The position numbers and the translations under genes are program-made. From assembly GCA_947471745.1 (NCBI GenBank), contig CANJKZ010000409.1, positions 124,001-188,000 on the forward strand: DNA of 64,000 bases, read 5' to 3'. Below are positions 11,188-23,300 of this stretch, one piece after another. This stretch comes from Closterium sp. Naga37s-1. Lineage: Eukaryota; Streptophyta; Zygnematophyceae; Desmidiales; Closteriaceae. The notes beneath the pieces are model-generated. The model was not told the origin of the DNA. It saw only the letters and a program-made list of their open reading frames with translations, and did no database searches. The first letter of the stretch is position 1, and each line of letters opens with the position of its first letter.

Positions 11188-14100
11188 ATGCAGCTCCAGG
11201 GCCGTCCGCGTGTGTCCCTCACGCCCCAGCAGCTTCGTGAGTGGTACGCCAGTTGGGGTTGTCGGGGTGGCGGTAGTGGGAGTCGTCCTGGAGTGCGTAG
11301 TTCGGGAGTTTCTTGTAGTGGCCCGGTGCCGCAGCAGCGTCGTCTGCGCGAGACTCGTTCGCCCCAGCAGCTTCGTGAGTGGTACGCTCAGAGTAGAGGG
11401 TCGCTGCGTCCTGCTCGCTGCCTGTACGTTATTCGCACGGGTGTCCGGACTGGTCAGCCTTGCGGGACGCCTGGTCACACAGAGTCTCACTGCTTCGCCC
11501 GTCTGAGCGACGCTTGGCGTACAGAGTTTGGCGACGACGCTGAGCTCCCCGACTGGGTGGAGCTGCTTAGGCAGAGGGTAGATATCTTTGCTCTTGACTA
11601 TGATGCTATTCTCACTGCAATGTATGCATTGTCTACTAGTGCCGAGGGAGCCTGTCACCTGTGTGTGCCGCCTAACCCCGGTATCCAGTCTGCTGCTCCA
11701 GGTGCTGGTGAGGCTGCTGCTCTAGGCGCTCGTGAGTCTGCTGCTTCAGGTACTTGTGAGTCTGCGCTTTCAGGTACTACGTCTACTGAGGCACTGCACA
11801 CCTTCACACTGGACTCAGGTGCTTCCCGCTGTTTCTTTCGCGACCGCACTGCCCTAGAGCAGCTCCCTAGACCGGTTGTTGTCTCCCTGGCTGACCCCTC
11901 CGGGGGTCCGGTCCTTACGACCTCCACCACTGCCCTCCCTTGTCCTGCTGTCCCGTCCGGCACCCTGTCGGGCCTTTACCTCCCCTCGTTCTCTACGAAC
12001 TTGGTGGCGGGTTCTGCGCTCCAGGACGCAGGTGTTCACCAGTTCACCCCTGCCTACGAGCGTGTGACACACTGCACGTGTGCCCAGACGGGTCGTCACC
12101 TGGCTACCTTCACTCGGCAGCCGGGGTCGGACTTGTACACACTGACCACTGCGTCCCCTCAGATAGCGGCGTCTGCGTCTGCGTCAGGTCAGTTGTCCGC
12201 CCCCTGCTCGTGTCGCACCCTGTCGCACCAGACTATCCTCTGGCACCACCGCCTTGGTCACCCCTCAGTGCAGCGCCTTCGTGGTATGCACTCCCGGTAC
12301 CTTGTCTCTGGTCTTCCCAGGGTTCTCCCTCCCCTCCCACCCTCGCCTGCTCCTCCCTGACTTCCCTGTGTCGAGGGGCGGCAGCGCGCCACTCCTCACT
12401 CCTCCTCGTTCCCTCCCACAGAGGCTCCTCTGCAGACTCTCCACCTGGACGTGTGGGGCCCAGCCCGCGTCCGTGGACAGGGCCACGAGCGGTACTTCCT
12501 GCTGGTCGTCGACGACTACACGCGCTACACCACGGTCTTCCCCTTGCGCACCAAGGGTGAGGTCCCTGATGTTTTGATCCCTTGGATCCGCGCTGCTCGT
12601 CTCCAGCTCCGCGAGCGGTTCCAGTCGGACTTTCCCGTCCTGCGTCTGCACTCTGACAGGGGTGGTGAGTTTTCCTCCGACCTCTTGGCAGCCTACTGTG
12701 CGGAGCACGGCATCCGCCAGACGTTCACGCTTTCGGCCTCTCCACAGCAGAATGGGGTTGCTGAGCGCCGCATTGGCTTAGTCATGGAGGTCGCTCGTAC
12801 CTCCATGATCCATGCGGCTGCCCCCCATTTCCTGTGGCCGTTTGCAGTGCAGTACGCTGCGCATCAGCTCAACCCCTGGCCCCGTGTCTCTGCTCCGGAG
12901 ACCTCGCCCACACTGCGTTGGACGGGGAAGGTTGGCGATGCGTCGGTGTTCCGGGTCTGGGGATGTCGAGCCTTTGTCCGCGATACGTCCGCGGACAAGC
13001 TCTCCTCCCGTGCCGTTCCCTGTGTCTTCCTTGGCTTTGTCCCTGACGCGCCTGGCTGGCAGTTTTACCACCCCACCTCGCGCCGTGTCTTCCCCTCTCA
13101 GGACGTCACTTTTGACGAGTCGGTACCCTTTTACCGTCTGTTCCCCTACCGCACTGCCCCGCTCCCCCCTCCGCCTCTCTTCCTCACGCCAGGTGCTGCT
13201 TCGGTAGACCCCCTACCTCCCCAGGGTCCTGCTCCCTCAGGTGTTTCCCAGGTAGACCCGGTCGAGCCTGTCGAGGTAGCTGTCGACTCTGGTCCTGCGC
13301 GAGGTACTGCGTCTGGGGGTGCTGAGTCTGGGGGTGCTGAGACTGCGGGTGCTGAGCCTAGGGGTGCTGAGACTGGGGGTGCTGAGCTTGGGGGTGCTGA
13401 GACTGGCGGTGCTGAGCCTGGGGGAGCTGAGACTGACCGTGCTGCGCCTGGTGGCGCTCCCTCTTCACAGCAGCTACGTGAGTGGTACTCTCAGCGTTGC
13501 AGCCTCCAGCGTGGGGCTGCTGGAGCTGGGGGTTCTGCCGGAGTTGGAGCTGGTGGTGCTGCGGGTGCTGTGTCGCGGCCGGAGCCTCCCTCCCCACAGC
13601 GGCTGCGTGAGTGGTACGCTCGACGCTGCAGCCTCCGGAGCGGCGCTCCTAGCACTGGGGTGCCGCCCGCTGGAGGCCCTGGTGCTGCTGGAGGTACTGG
13701 AGCCTCTGGTCCTGGAGGTGCTCGTACAGGCGGTACTGGAGCTGCTGGGACTGGGGGTTCTGCTGAAGCTGGAGCTGGAGCTGCTGGTGCTGGAGCTGCT
13801 GGAGGTGCTGCTGGTGCTGGAGTTGGAGCTGGAGGTGCTGGAGCTACTGGACCTGCCGGTGGAGCTGAGGCCGCTGGGCCTACTGGAGTTGGTGTAGCTG
13901 CTGACCCTGGGGTTGGTGCTGCAGGGGCTGGAGCTGCAGGTGCTGACGCTCGTCCTCCTGCAGGTGCTGGAGCCGACGGTGCGGCTGGAGCTGCTGGTGG
14001 TGCTACGGGAGTTGGAGCTGCTGCTGGGGGTTCTGGTGCTGTCTCTGCTGGTTCGGCAGGCGCTTCAAGACCGCGGCCGTACTTCGTTCCGCTCCTTCAG

Positions 14101-16347
14101 CAGGTTCTTGGTCAGCCGCCTCCTCCTTGTCCTGCTCCCTCCTTAGAGTGTCCTCCGCCTGTCCAGTCGCAGTCACAGTTGCAGCCTGCCTCGCCACTTC
14201 CTAGTCCTTCTCCCTACACTGGTCCGACAGGAGGTCTTACGGAGCGTCGTGAGCCTGAGTCTCGTCCTGTGTCGCCTGAGTCTCGGTCTGCGTCACCTGT
14301 TCGTGCTGCTCGCACTGGTCGTCGTGTCCCGCGTCAGCGTCCTCCTCCTGTCCCAGGCACTCACCAGATGACGCTTCGTCTCTCCACTGCTCCACAGCGT
14401 GTCCCTCTGCCTTCTCCTCCTGCGTCCTCTCTTCCTGCCCTTGCTGACCCGGAGTCTGACTCTCTTCGTGCTGCTAGTCCTACTGTCACGCGTCTCCTGG
14501 CCACTGCTGTCACTGACCCTTCCTTTGAGTCAGCTGCTGCGTCTGCCTTAGTTGCTGAGCTTGTCGACTTTGCTGCTCACTGTCGTCTAGACTACGCTGC
14601 CAGTCTTGTTGCTTAGTCTGAGTCTGTCTGTCCTCCGTCCGTCGGGGGTGAGTGTGCTCTTGGCACTGACGTCCTTGAGGACAGGCAGGGGGAGTTTGAG
14701 TGCTTTGCCGCTGCTGTACCTCATCTCGTGTCCATGCTGATTGCACCTGAGGGAGACCCGGATGCACCAGACATCCCGACCTCGCGCTCTTACGCTGAGG
14801 CGATCGCGGGTGAGTACTCCTCTCAGTGGCAGTCAGCCATGGACGCAAAGATGGCATCCTGGAAGTCCACTGGCACTTACGTCGACGAGGTTCCCCCTCC
14901 TGGGGCGAACATCGTCAGTGGCATGTGGATTTTCAGGGTGAAGCGGCCGCCAGGTTCTCCGCCTGTCTTCAAGGCTCGTTACGTTGCTCGAGGCTTCAGT
15001 CAGCAAGAGGGAGTAGACTTCTTCCAGACCTTCTCCCCCACCCCGAAGATGACCACTCTTCGGGTGCTACTGCACGTTGCCGCTCAGCGTGACTACGAGC
15101 TTCACTCTCTTGACTTCAGCACAGCTTTCTTGCAGGGCAGCCTGCACGAGGAGATCTGGCTGCGCCGCCCTCCTGGCTTCACTGGGTCGTTCCCTCCTGG
15201 TACCCAGTGGAGCCTCCGGCGGCCGGTCTACGGTCTTCGCCAGGCGCCACGTGAGTGGCACGACACACTGAGGACTACACTTGCGGCTCTTGGGTTCGCG
15301 CCTTCTACTGCTGACCCGTCGCTGTTTCTGCGCACCGACACTTCGCTGCCGCCGTTCTACATCCTCGTGTACGTCGACGACTTGGTCTTTGCCACTGCTG
15401 ACACTGAGGCTCTCGCCCACGTGAAGTTGGAGCTGCAGAAAAGACACACGTGCACAGACCTGGGTGAACTGCGCAGCTACCTTGGCTTGCAGATCATCCG
15501 GGACAGAGCACGCCGCACCATCACACTGACTCAGTCACACATGGTGCAGCAGGTCCTTCAGCGCTTCGGCTTCACCTGGTCCTCGGCACAGGCCACTCCT
15601 CTGGCTACAGGTCACTCGCTCTCAGCTCCACCTTCGGACGAGTCCGTAGAGCCGAGTGGTCCTTACCCAGAGCTAGTTGGCTGCCTCATGTACCTGATGA
15701 CTTGCACTCGTCCTGACCTCGCGTACCCTCTTGGCCTTCTGGCTCGCTACGTGGCTCCTGGTCGGCACCGAAAGGTGCACATGGATGCTGCTAAGAGGGT
15801 ACTGCGCTACTTGTGCAGTACATCAGGCATGGGGCTCGTGCTTGGAGGGAGGAGCTCAGTTGTTCTCACTGGGCACTCAGACGCTTCTTGGGTTGACGAC
15901 CAGGCTACTCAGCGGTCGTCACAGGGTTACACCTTCAGCCTTGGCTCTGGTTCAGTTTCTTGGGGTTCTACACGCTGGTCTTTAGTTCTCAGCTCCAGTT
16001 GTGAGGCTGAGATCTACGCCACAGCCATGGCTGCACAGGAGTTACGCTGGCTCACCTACCTGCTGACTGACTTGGGAGAGCGGCCTCGTTCTCCTCCAGT
16101 GCTGTACGTCGACAACAAGGCTACCATTGCCTTGTGTGAGGAGCACAGACTGGAGCACAGAACGAAGCACATCGCTCTGTGTTACTTCCTGGCTCGAGAG
16201 TTGCAGGAGCGTGGTCAGCTTCGCATGCGTTACGTGGCCACTCGGGCCAACACTGCTGATATATTCACCAAGGCACTTCAGTCTGGTGATCATCAGCGTT
16301 TCTGCACTATGCTAGGGCTTGTGCCCACCTTTCCTCACTTGCTGTAG
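11188..16347 (+). pseudogene. R4 pol with Gag remnant, two nonsense codons
   Basis: One frame runs from 11188 to the stop at 16345-16347, broken only by TGA at 12358-12360 (after the GPRE-integrase histidines) and TAG at 14614-14616 (in the linker). The order is two LREW motifs (11233-11244, 11371-11382), finger C-X13-C-X4-H-X4-C (CLYVIRTG to HCF), and protease LDSGAS near 11814. Then come HHRLGHPS, the integrase core with SDRGGEF near 12654 and NGVAERR near 12755, and a Gly/Ala/Glu-rich linker with two more LREW copies (13474-13485, 13603-13614). RT with YVDD (15370-15381) and RNase H ending TKALQSG follow. No frameshift is seen, so this copy is only lightly damaged, but it has no capsid domain of its own. 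Confidence 0.9.
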
Positions 16348-16440
16348 GCTTTGCTTGTAATGTGTTATATATATATACCTGCATGCTTGCTTTGCTAGGT
16401 AGAGATCACTGTGCTGTTTGTGTTGCATATATGCCTCTGC

Positions 16441-16573
16441 ATGTGAACTGGCCTTGTGGCCCTTTGCTTGTGCTCAGAGTGTGTGGTGACGTTGTGATCC
16501 ACCCTGAGCTTGCTTTGCCTTTCTTGACTGGTCTTGTGACCCCTTGCTCTCCCCCACTTTGCCTATGGGGGTG
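16441..16573 (+). promoter_or_regulatory. R4 3' noncoding block with three small hairpins and purine tract
   Basis: Hairpin 1 is GGCC-TTGT-GGCC (16450-16461), hairpin 2 is GGTC-TTGT-GACC (16530-16541) and hairpin 3 is CCCCCA-N9-TGGGGG (16551-16571). The G run of hairpin 3 abuts the 3' LTR and is the likely polypurine tract that primes plus-strand DNA. The same three structures in the same order occur in R3, R5, R6 and R7. Confidence 0.7.
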
Positions 16574-16703
16574 TGTCAAATGTTATATCTGCTACAGTTT
16601 GTTTAGGCTGTAGTGGGGTAGTTACTATGGGATACAGTAAGTATAGGGTTTCCTACTTGTACCCAACTCTTTCCTAGTTCAATCACTCTTGTTCATTCTG
16701 ACA
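16574..16703 (+). repeat. R4 3' LTR
   Basis: A 130-bp copy of 9585-9714 with three substitutions, ending CTGACA. The next five bases are the GTCCT target duplication, after which R3 coding resumes. Confidence 0.93.
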
Positions 16704-16708
16704 GTCCT

Positions 16709-19700
16709 GTCCTTGCCCACTACTCCACTGTGCTACCGTGTCCAGCGGCCCCGTCTGGCTCCCTGTCAGGTCTCTACCTCCCCTCGTTCTCTACGAACTT
16801 GGTGAGTGGTGCTGACCTGCAGGATGGGGGGGTTGACCAGTTCACTCCTGCGAGTCAGCGGGTGACCCACTGCACGTGTGCTCGGACGGGCCGACATTTG
16901 GCCACGTTTACCCGTCAGCCGGGGTCGAGCCTGTACACACTGACTACCGAGTCTCCTCCGGTTACTGCGTCTGGTCAGGTAGCTGTGTCGGGTCAGGTGT
17001 TTGCTGCAGCGTCCAGGTCTGGTCCTGAGTCTGCCCCCTGCTCGTGTCGCCTCCTGTCTCACCAGACTCTCCTCTGGCACCACCGCCTTGGTCACCCCTC
17101 CCTGCCTCGTCTCCGAGGCATGGCCTCCCGTTACCTTGTCTCTGGTCTCCCCCGGTCCCTCCCTCCCCTTCCTCCGGGGCCTGCCCCTACCTGTGTTCCC
17201 TGCGTCGAGGGGCGGCAGCGCGCCACTCCTCACTCCTCCGAGTTTCCGCCGACAGAGGCTCCGCTGCAGACTCTTCACATGGACGTGTGGGGCCCAGCCC
17301 GCGTCCGTGGACAGGGTCACGAGCGTTACTTCCTGCTGGTGGTTGACGACTACTCGCGTCACACCACAGTCTTCCCCTTGCGCACCAAGGGTGAGTTTAT
17401 TGGGGTGTTGATCGACTGGATCCGCGCTGCTCGTCTCCAGCCCAGAGAGAGTTTCGGCTCGGACTTTCCTGTTCTGCGTCTGCACTCCGACAGAGGTGGA
17501 GAGTTTTCCTCCGACCTTCTGCGAGCCTTCTGTCGTGCGAGGGGCATCCGCCAGACATTCACGCTTCCGGCCTCTCCACAGCAAAATGGGATTGCTGAGC
17601 GCCGCATTGGCATGGTCATGGACGTCGCTCGTACGTCCATGATCCATGCGGCTGCTCCCCATTTTCTGTGGCCGTTTGCGGTTTAGTACGCGGCGCAGCA
17701 CATCAACCTTCAGCCCCGGGTCTCCATGCCGGAGACCTCCCCCACTCTGCGGTGGACGGGGAAGGTTGGCGATGCGTCTGCGTTCCGTGTCTGGGGATCT
17801 CGAGCTTTCGTCCGAGACTTGTCTGCGGACAAGCTGTCCTCTCGTGCTGTTCCCTGCGTCTTCCTTGGCTTCCCCCCTGACGCGCTTGGTTGGCAGTTTT
17901 ACCACCCCACCTCGCGCCGTGTTCTGTCCTCCCAGGACGTCACGTTTGACGAGTCGGTTCCGTACTACCGTCTCTTCCCCTACCGCGCTGCCCCCCTCCC
18001 CCCCCCGCCGCTCTTCCTCGCGCCAGGTCCCCCCCCGGTAGACCCCCTCCCCCCTCAGGGTCCTGCCCCCTCAGGTTTGTCCTAGGTAGACGCAGTCGAG
18101 CCTGTCGAGGTAGCTGTTGACTCTGGTGCTGCTAGGGGTGCTGAGCCTGCAGGTGCCGGGTCTGGGGGTGCTGAGCCTGAGCGTGCGGAGCCTGGGGTTG
18201 CTGAGTCTGGGGGTGCTGAGCCTGGGGTTGCTGAGTCTGGGGGTGCGGAGCCTGAGGGTACTGGGCCGGCTCGAGTGGAGCCTGGTGGTGCTGGGCCTGG
18301 AGGTCCTTCGGGTGCTTCGTCCCGGCAGGAGCTGGCCTCTCCCCAGGAGCTGCGTGAGTGGTTTGCTCGCCGCTGGAGTCGTGCTGCTGGAGCTGGTGGT
18401 GCTACCGGTGCTGGAGGTTCTGCGGCTGCGGGAGGTTCTGGAGCCACGGGTCCCGGAGGTGCTCGTACCGGCGGTACTGGAGCTGCTGGGCCTGGTGGTG
18501 CTGCTGGTGCTGGAGCTGGAGGTGCTGCTGGTGCTGGAGCTGGAGGTGCTGCTGGCGTAGGCGCTGCTGCAGGTGCTACTGGAGCTGGTGCTGCTGCGTC
18601 TTCCGGTGGTCCTGCTGGAGCTGGCGCTGCTAGAGGTCTTGGCGCTGGAGGTGTTGCTGGAGCTGGTACTTCTGGGGGTGCTGGAGTTGGCGCTGCTGGA
18701 GCTACTGGGGGTGCTGCTGGAGCTGGTGGTGCTACTGGCGTTGGTGCTGACGCTGGGGGTGCTGGTGCTGTCCCTGCTGGTTCTGGAGGCGCTGCGCGGC
18801 CGCGGCCGTACTTCGTTCCGCTCCTTCAGCAGGTTCTTGGTCTTCCGCCTTCTACTGGTCCTGCTCCTTCCTTAGAGTGTCCACCGCCTGTCCAGTCCAA
18901 GTCACAGTTAAAGCTCGCCTCCCCACTGCCTGCTCCTCCTCCCTACACTGGTCCTACTGGAGGTCTTATTGAGCGTCATGAGCCTGAGTCTCGTCCTGCG
19001 TCGCCTGTTCGTGCTGGTCGCACTAGTCGTCGTGTTCCACGCCAGCGTCCTCCTGCGGTCCCGGGCACGCACCAGATGGCACTGCGTCCTTCCACTGCTC
19101 CACTGCGTGTCCCTTTGCCGTCTCCTCCTGCGTCCTCTCTTCCTGCTCTTGCTGACCCGGAGTCTGACTCCCTTCGTGCTGCCAGTCCTACTGTCACGCG
19201 TCTCCTGGCTACTGTTGTCACTGACCCTTCTTTTGAGTCCACTGCTGCGTCTAGACTACGCCGCGAGTCTTGTTGCTGAGTCTGAGTCTGAGTCTGTCTG
19301 TCCTCCGTCCGTCGGGGGTGAGTGTGCTCTTGGCACGGACGTCCTTGAGGACAGGCAGGAGGAGTTCCAGTGTTTTGCTGCTGCTTTACCTCATCTCGTG
19401 TCCATGCTGATTGCCCCTGAGGGAGACCCGGATGCACCAGACATCCCGACTCCGCGCTCTTACGCAGAGGCGATAGAGGGTCCCTACTCCTCTCAGTGGC
19501 AGTCAGCCATGAACGCAGAGATGGCTTCCTGGAAGTCCACAGGCACCTACGTTGACGAGGTTCCCCCACCTGGGGCGAACATCGTCAGTGGCATGTGGAT
19601 TTTCAGGGTGAAGCGGCCGCCGGGTTCTCCGCCTGTCTTCAAGGCACGTTACGTGGCTCGAGGCTTCAGTCAGCGGAGTTGACTACTTTCAGACCTTCTC

Positions 19701-21018
19701 CCCCACCCCAAAGATGACCACTCTTCGGGTGCTGCTGCACATAGCCGCTCAGCGCGACTACGAGCTTCACTCTCTTGACTTCAGCACAGCTTTCCTACAG
19801 GGCAGCCTGCACGAGGAGATCTGGCTACGCCGCCCTCCTGGCTTCACTGGGTCGTTTCCTCCTGGTACCCAGTGGAGCCTCCGGCGGCCAGTCTACGGTC
19901 TCCGCCAGGCTCCCCGCGAGTGGCACGACACACTGAGGACTACGCTTGCGGCTCTTGGGTTTGCTCCTTCTACTGCTGACCCGTCGCTGTTTCTACGCAC
20001 CGACACCTCGCTGCCGCCGTTCTACATCCTCGTGTACGTCGACGACTTGGTCTTTGCTACTGCTGACACTGCTGGACTCGCCCACGTGAAGTCCGAGCTG
20101 CAGAAGAGACACACGTGCACAGACCTGGGTGAACTGCGCAGCTACCTTGGCTTGCAGATCACCCGGGACAGAGCACGGCGCACCATTACCCTGACTCAGT
20201 CACACATGGTGCAGCAGGTCCTTCAGCTCTTCGACTTCACGTACTCCTCGCCTCAGGCCACTCCTCTGTCTACTCGCCACTCGCTCTCAGCTCTGCCTTC
20301 GTATGAGTCCGTAGAGCCGAGTGGCCCGTACCCAGAGCTTGTTGGCTGCCTCATGTACCTGATGACCTGCACTCGTCCTGACCTAGCATACCCTCTTAGC
20401 ATCTTAGCACGCTATGTTGCTCCTGGGAGACACCGACCAGAGCACATGGCTGCTGCGAAGAGGGTGTTGTGCTACTTGTGCAGTACGACAGGCATGGGGC
20501 TCGTGCTTGGAGGGCGGAGTTCAGTGGTCCTCACTGGTCACGCAGACGCTTCTTGGGCTGACGACTTGGCTACGCAGCGGTCGTCACAGGGTTACACCTT
20601 CAGTCTTGGTTCCGGCTCTGTTTCGTGGCGGTCTACCCGCTCGTCTTCTGTTCTCGGCTCCAGCTGTGAAGCCGAGATCTACGCAGGGGCCATGGCTGCA
20701 CAGGAGTTACGCTGGCTCACCTACCTGCTGACCGACCTGGAAGAGCCGCCTCGTTCTCCTCCAGTTCTGTACGTAGACAACAAGGCCATGCAGGCCTTGT
20801 GTCGGGAGCACAGACTGGAGCACAGAACGAAGCACATTGCTCTTCGCTACTTTCTTGCTCGTGAGCTGCAGCAGCGTGGTCAGCTGCGCCTTGCTTACGT
20901 GGCCTCTCAGGCCAACACTGCTGATATCTTTACCAAGGCACTTCAGCCTTGTGATCATCAGCGCTTTTGTACGATGCTAGGTCTTGTGCCTACTTGGCCT
21001 CACTTGCTTACTTCTTGA
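16709..21018 (+). pseudogene. R3 pol continued after R4 (integrase, RT, RNase H)
   Basis: Continues the R3 frame in phase with the 9584 break. It shows WHHRLGHPS, an integrase core with MDVWGPARV near 17279, SDRGGEF near 17488 and QNGIAERR near 17583, then TAG at 17684-17686 and a second TAG at 18083-18085. The Gly/Ala linker carries LREW at 18350-18361. A deletion of about 50 bases near 19250, compared with R4, shifts the frame. A second shift at about 19675 loses five bases within the RT start (FSQR). RT then reads on from 19714 with YVDD at 20035-20046 and RNase H to the stop at 21016-21018. It is clearly inactive. Confidence 0.9.
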
Positions 21019-21060
21019 CCTTCCTTGTACTGTGATCTATATATACCTGCTCTTGCTTGT

Positions 21061-21213
21061 TTACCTTTATATATATGATCTTGCATGTGAACTGGCCTTA
21101 TGGCCTTTGAACCGGTGCTCGGAATGTGTGGTGACGTTGTGATCCACCCTGAGCTTGCTTTGCTTGACTGGTCTTGTGACCCCTAGTTCTCCCCCACTTT
21201 GCGTATGGGGGTG
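21061..21213 (+). promoter_or_regulatory. R3 3' noncoding block with three hairpins
   Basis: GGCC-TTAT-GGCC at 21094-21105, GGTC-TTGT-GACC at 21170-21181 and CCCCCA-N9-TGGGGG at 21191-21211. The loop of the first hairpin differs from R4 (TTAT instead of TTGT) while both stems are unchanged. The final G run precedes the LTR as the purine tract. Confidence 0.7.
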
Positions 21214-21336
21214 TGTCAGATATATATGACTTAGTCTTTGTAGGCTCTAGTGGGGTAGTCACTAAGGGGTACAGGTTTCTAGGGTTTCATATTTGTATCC
21301 AACATTTTATAGTTCAATCACTCCTCATTCTTCACA
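21214..21336 (+). repeat. R3 3' LTR
   Basis: A 123-bp copy of 6932-7054 with three substitutions (2.4 percent), ending CTTCACA. It is followed by GGACA, the slightly altered target duplication. Confidence 0.93.
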
Positions 21337-21341
21337 GGACA

Positions 21342-21637
21342 GACAGCATCAGGCAGCAGCAGTGGCGAGGATTCTGCCCAGGTAGTTTGTAACCGTCTAG
21401 AGTCGCACGGTTGGGTCTCGCCGTAATAAGGGAATGTACCCCTTAGGATACATGGCTAGCTAGGACGCTTGGTATTCCCCTGTACTCTTATTTATATCCC
21501 TTGTACTTGCATGTTTTAATTATCTCAAGCATTTTACATTCACTCTGCTATTGAGGTCAAGGGCCCACCACCAACACCTAGTATTGTGCGAACCTTCCTG
21601 AGGTGATCCTAGGGACGATCACGTTCTGATCGCAACA
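21342..21637 (+). repeat. R2 5' LTR, second part
   Basis: Continues the R2 LTR after R3 and aligns base for base with the distal part of 35282-35588, with about 13 differences. It ends TCGCAACA, immediately followed by the primer binding site TGGTATGAGAGC (21638-21649). Confidence 0.92.
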
Positions 21638-21730
21638 TGGTATGAGAGCGACTCGGGAATCCTTCGCACTGCCACCTCCGAAAACTTCGTAGAACGAAAA
21701 GTGGCGTCCGGCACACGCTCGCGCGTGAGA

Positions 21731-23300
21731 ATGGCCGGAGGATCTGGTGGTCAGACGAATCTGACGGCTGAAGCTAAAACCAACCCGGCTGCGACAAGCG
21801 AGGAAACGACGACGATTGGAACCGCCGTCCTCGCACAACTGCTTCAGCGACTCACCAGCTTGGAGCAAGGACTCCAAACATTGCGGAATGGCGATGCGGG
21901 AACTGTCTCCCAACCCTCTCAACCGGCCTCGAACGGCCAGAATTCCGCCCCGCATACCTTCTCCCTCGACACAAATGGCTCAACACCCAAGACGCCCCGT
22001 CCCAGCGAAGAAGCAATTCTCTCTGCGCAATCAAGGTTTTTGATCATATCAAAAATAAAGACAAGTGTGTGTTCTGACGGCAGAGACTTCTATACTTGGA
22101 GCTTCGAGCTGGAGCTGCTACTGCAAAACGTGCAGATTTTCATTATTTCGACGGCAGCTACTCGGGACCCGCTGAGGACACCGACGCCGCCAGAACGAGG
22201 TACTACAACGAGTCCCTGATGGCGTACGGGGTCCTACTGCGGAACATGTCGCCGGCGGAGCAGTTGAGCATTCGCTCCTTCAAAACTTCACCAGCTCCAG
22301 CCCTCGACGCCTGGCGGCACCTGAACGGCGTGTATCAACCGAAGGACTCGGTTTCGTCGAGCCGCCTACTCCAGCAGCTACTGGAAACAAGAATGGCCCC
22401 AGGGGAGAAGGCCAACAGCTACCTTAATCGCAGTCGGAGCTTACGCTATCAAATCGCGAAACTAGGGAGCACGATCTCAGAGGAGATCTTCGTGAACATC
22501 GTGCTTCAAGGGCTAGGCCCAGAGTGGCGGCCTTGCAAGGCGCTTCTCCGACAGCAGGGGGTCATCTCAGAGGCCGCCCTATGCGCCGCCCTCCTCGTCA
22601 AACAACGGGATATGGACCAGCAGCGACCAGCGCCGCGACGAGAACGGGAACGCCTCGCCTTCTACGCCGACAACACCGAGGAGCGACGGCCGCGGTGCCT
22701 TTACTGCAAAATTTGCAGAAACTTCGGGCACCTGGCAGATCAATGCAAATCCCGATCTCGCCCTCGCCAGACCAATCCGAGCACTTGGTCTGGCCGACAA
22801 GACGCACGGAACGACTCGCGTCCAGCCCAGGGGTATCAACCCCCTTCGCGCAACCTGAACCCTACGGTTCAGCATCATCAGCAGCAGCCGCCACAGCCGG
22901 CTCCCGTCCGCAATGTCATGGGGAACATGACAATGACGAGCGGATCGCGTCGTCCCCGTGCACGCTCACCGTCACCTGAGCCAACACCTCACCCAATCGG
23001 AGCGTTCTCGAACAACAATCCGTTCAGCACGCATCACGATTTCAGCGACGACGACAACCAAGACTGGAACCTCCCAGTCCCGCTGCTTGAGAGCCCCCTG
23101 TACGTACCTGACACACGGGCTGCACCGATCGATTGGATCGCGCGCGAACAGTTCCTGAAGTTTGACACACCGCATATCATTACACCGCGATTGGCGCTGC
23201 TCGCACGTAACGACAACAGGCGCTACAACACGTGGTACCTGCATAGCTGCTGTGGGCAGCACATGGTGGGCTCCGAGCATTACATATCAACGCCGTCGCC
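21731..23300 (+). pseudogene. R2 gag and protease pseudogene
   Basis: Starts at ATG 21731 (MAGGSGGQTNLTAE, matching R1 Gag). A one-base loss near 22130 shifts the frame, which is then open to 23409. The zinc knuckle CKICRNFGHLADQC (C-X2-C-X4-H-X4-C) lies near 22706-22750, followed by an Arg/Pro/Gln-rich stretch. The protease region reads YLHSCCGQHMVGS (23236-23274): the position of the catalytic Asp is His, so the enzyme would be dead. R1 has LDSCCGQHM at the same place, so SCCG in place of SGA(S) is a family trait. A second frameshift near 23290-23320 separates this from the rest of pol. Confidence 0.88.

Larger units (their letters stand above)
9585..16703 (+). mobile_element. R4: gag-deleted short-LTR Ty1/copia element nested in R3
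   Basis: LTRs of 130 bp at 9585-9714 and 16574-16703 differ at three positions. A perfect GTCCT target duplication lies at 9580-9584 and 16704-16708. The primer binding site TGGTATCACGAGC starts at 9715. The element enters the R3 frame between protease and integrase codons without disturbing phase on either side. Unlike R3, R5, R6 and R7 it lacks the N-terminal Gag domain, and its first coding block begins near the LREW motif. Confidence 0.95.
6932..21336 (+). mobile_element. R3: short-LTR Ty1/copia element nested in the R2 5' LTR
   Basis: Two 123-bp LTRs (6932-7054, 21214-21336) differ at three positions. The flanks GGGCA (6927-6931) and GGACA (21337-21341) form a 5-bp target duplication with one mismatch. 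Removing R3 and one copy rejoins the R2 LTR exactly, as the uninterrupted order seen at 35277-35330 confirms. The primer binding site begins at 7055 (TGGTATAGAGC, one base shorter than consensus). The gag-pol frame starts at 7986, is interrupted by R4 and ends at 21018. Two stops and two frameshifts make it non-coding today. Confidence 0.95.
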
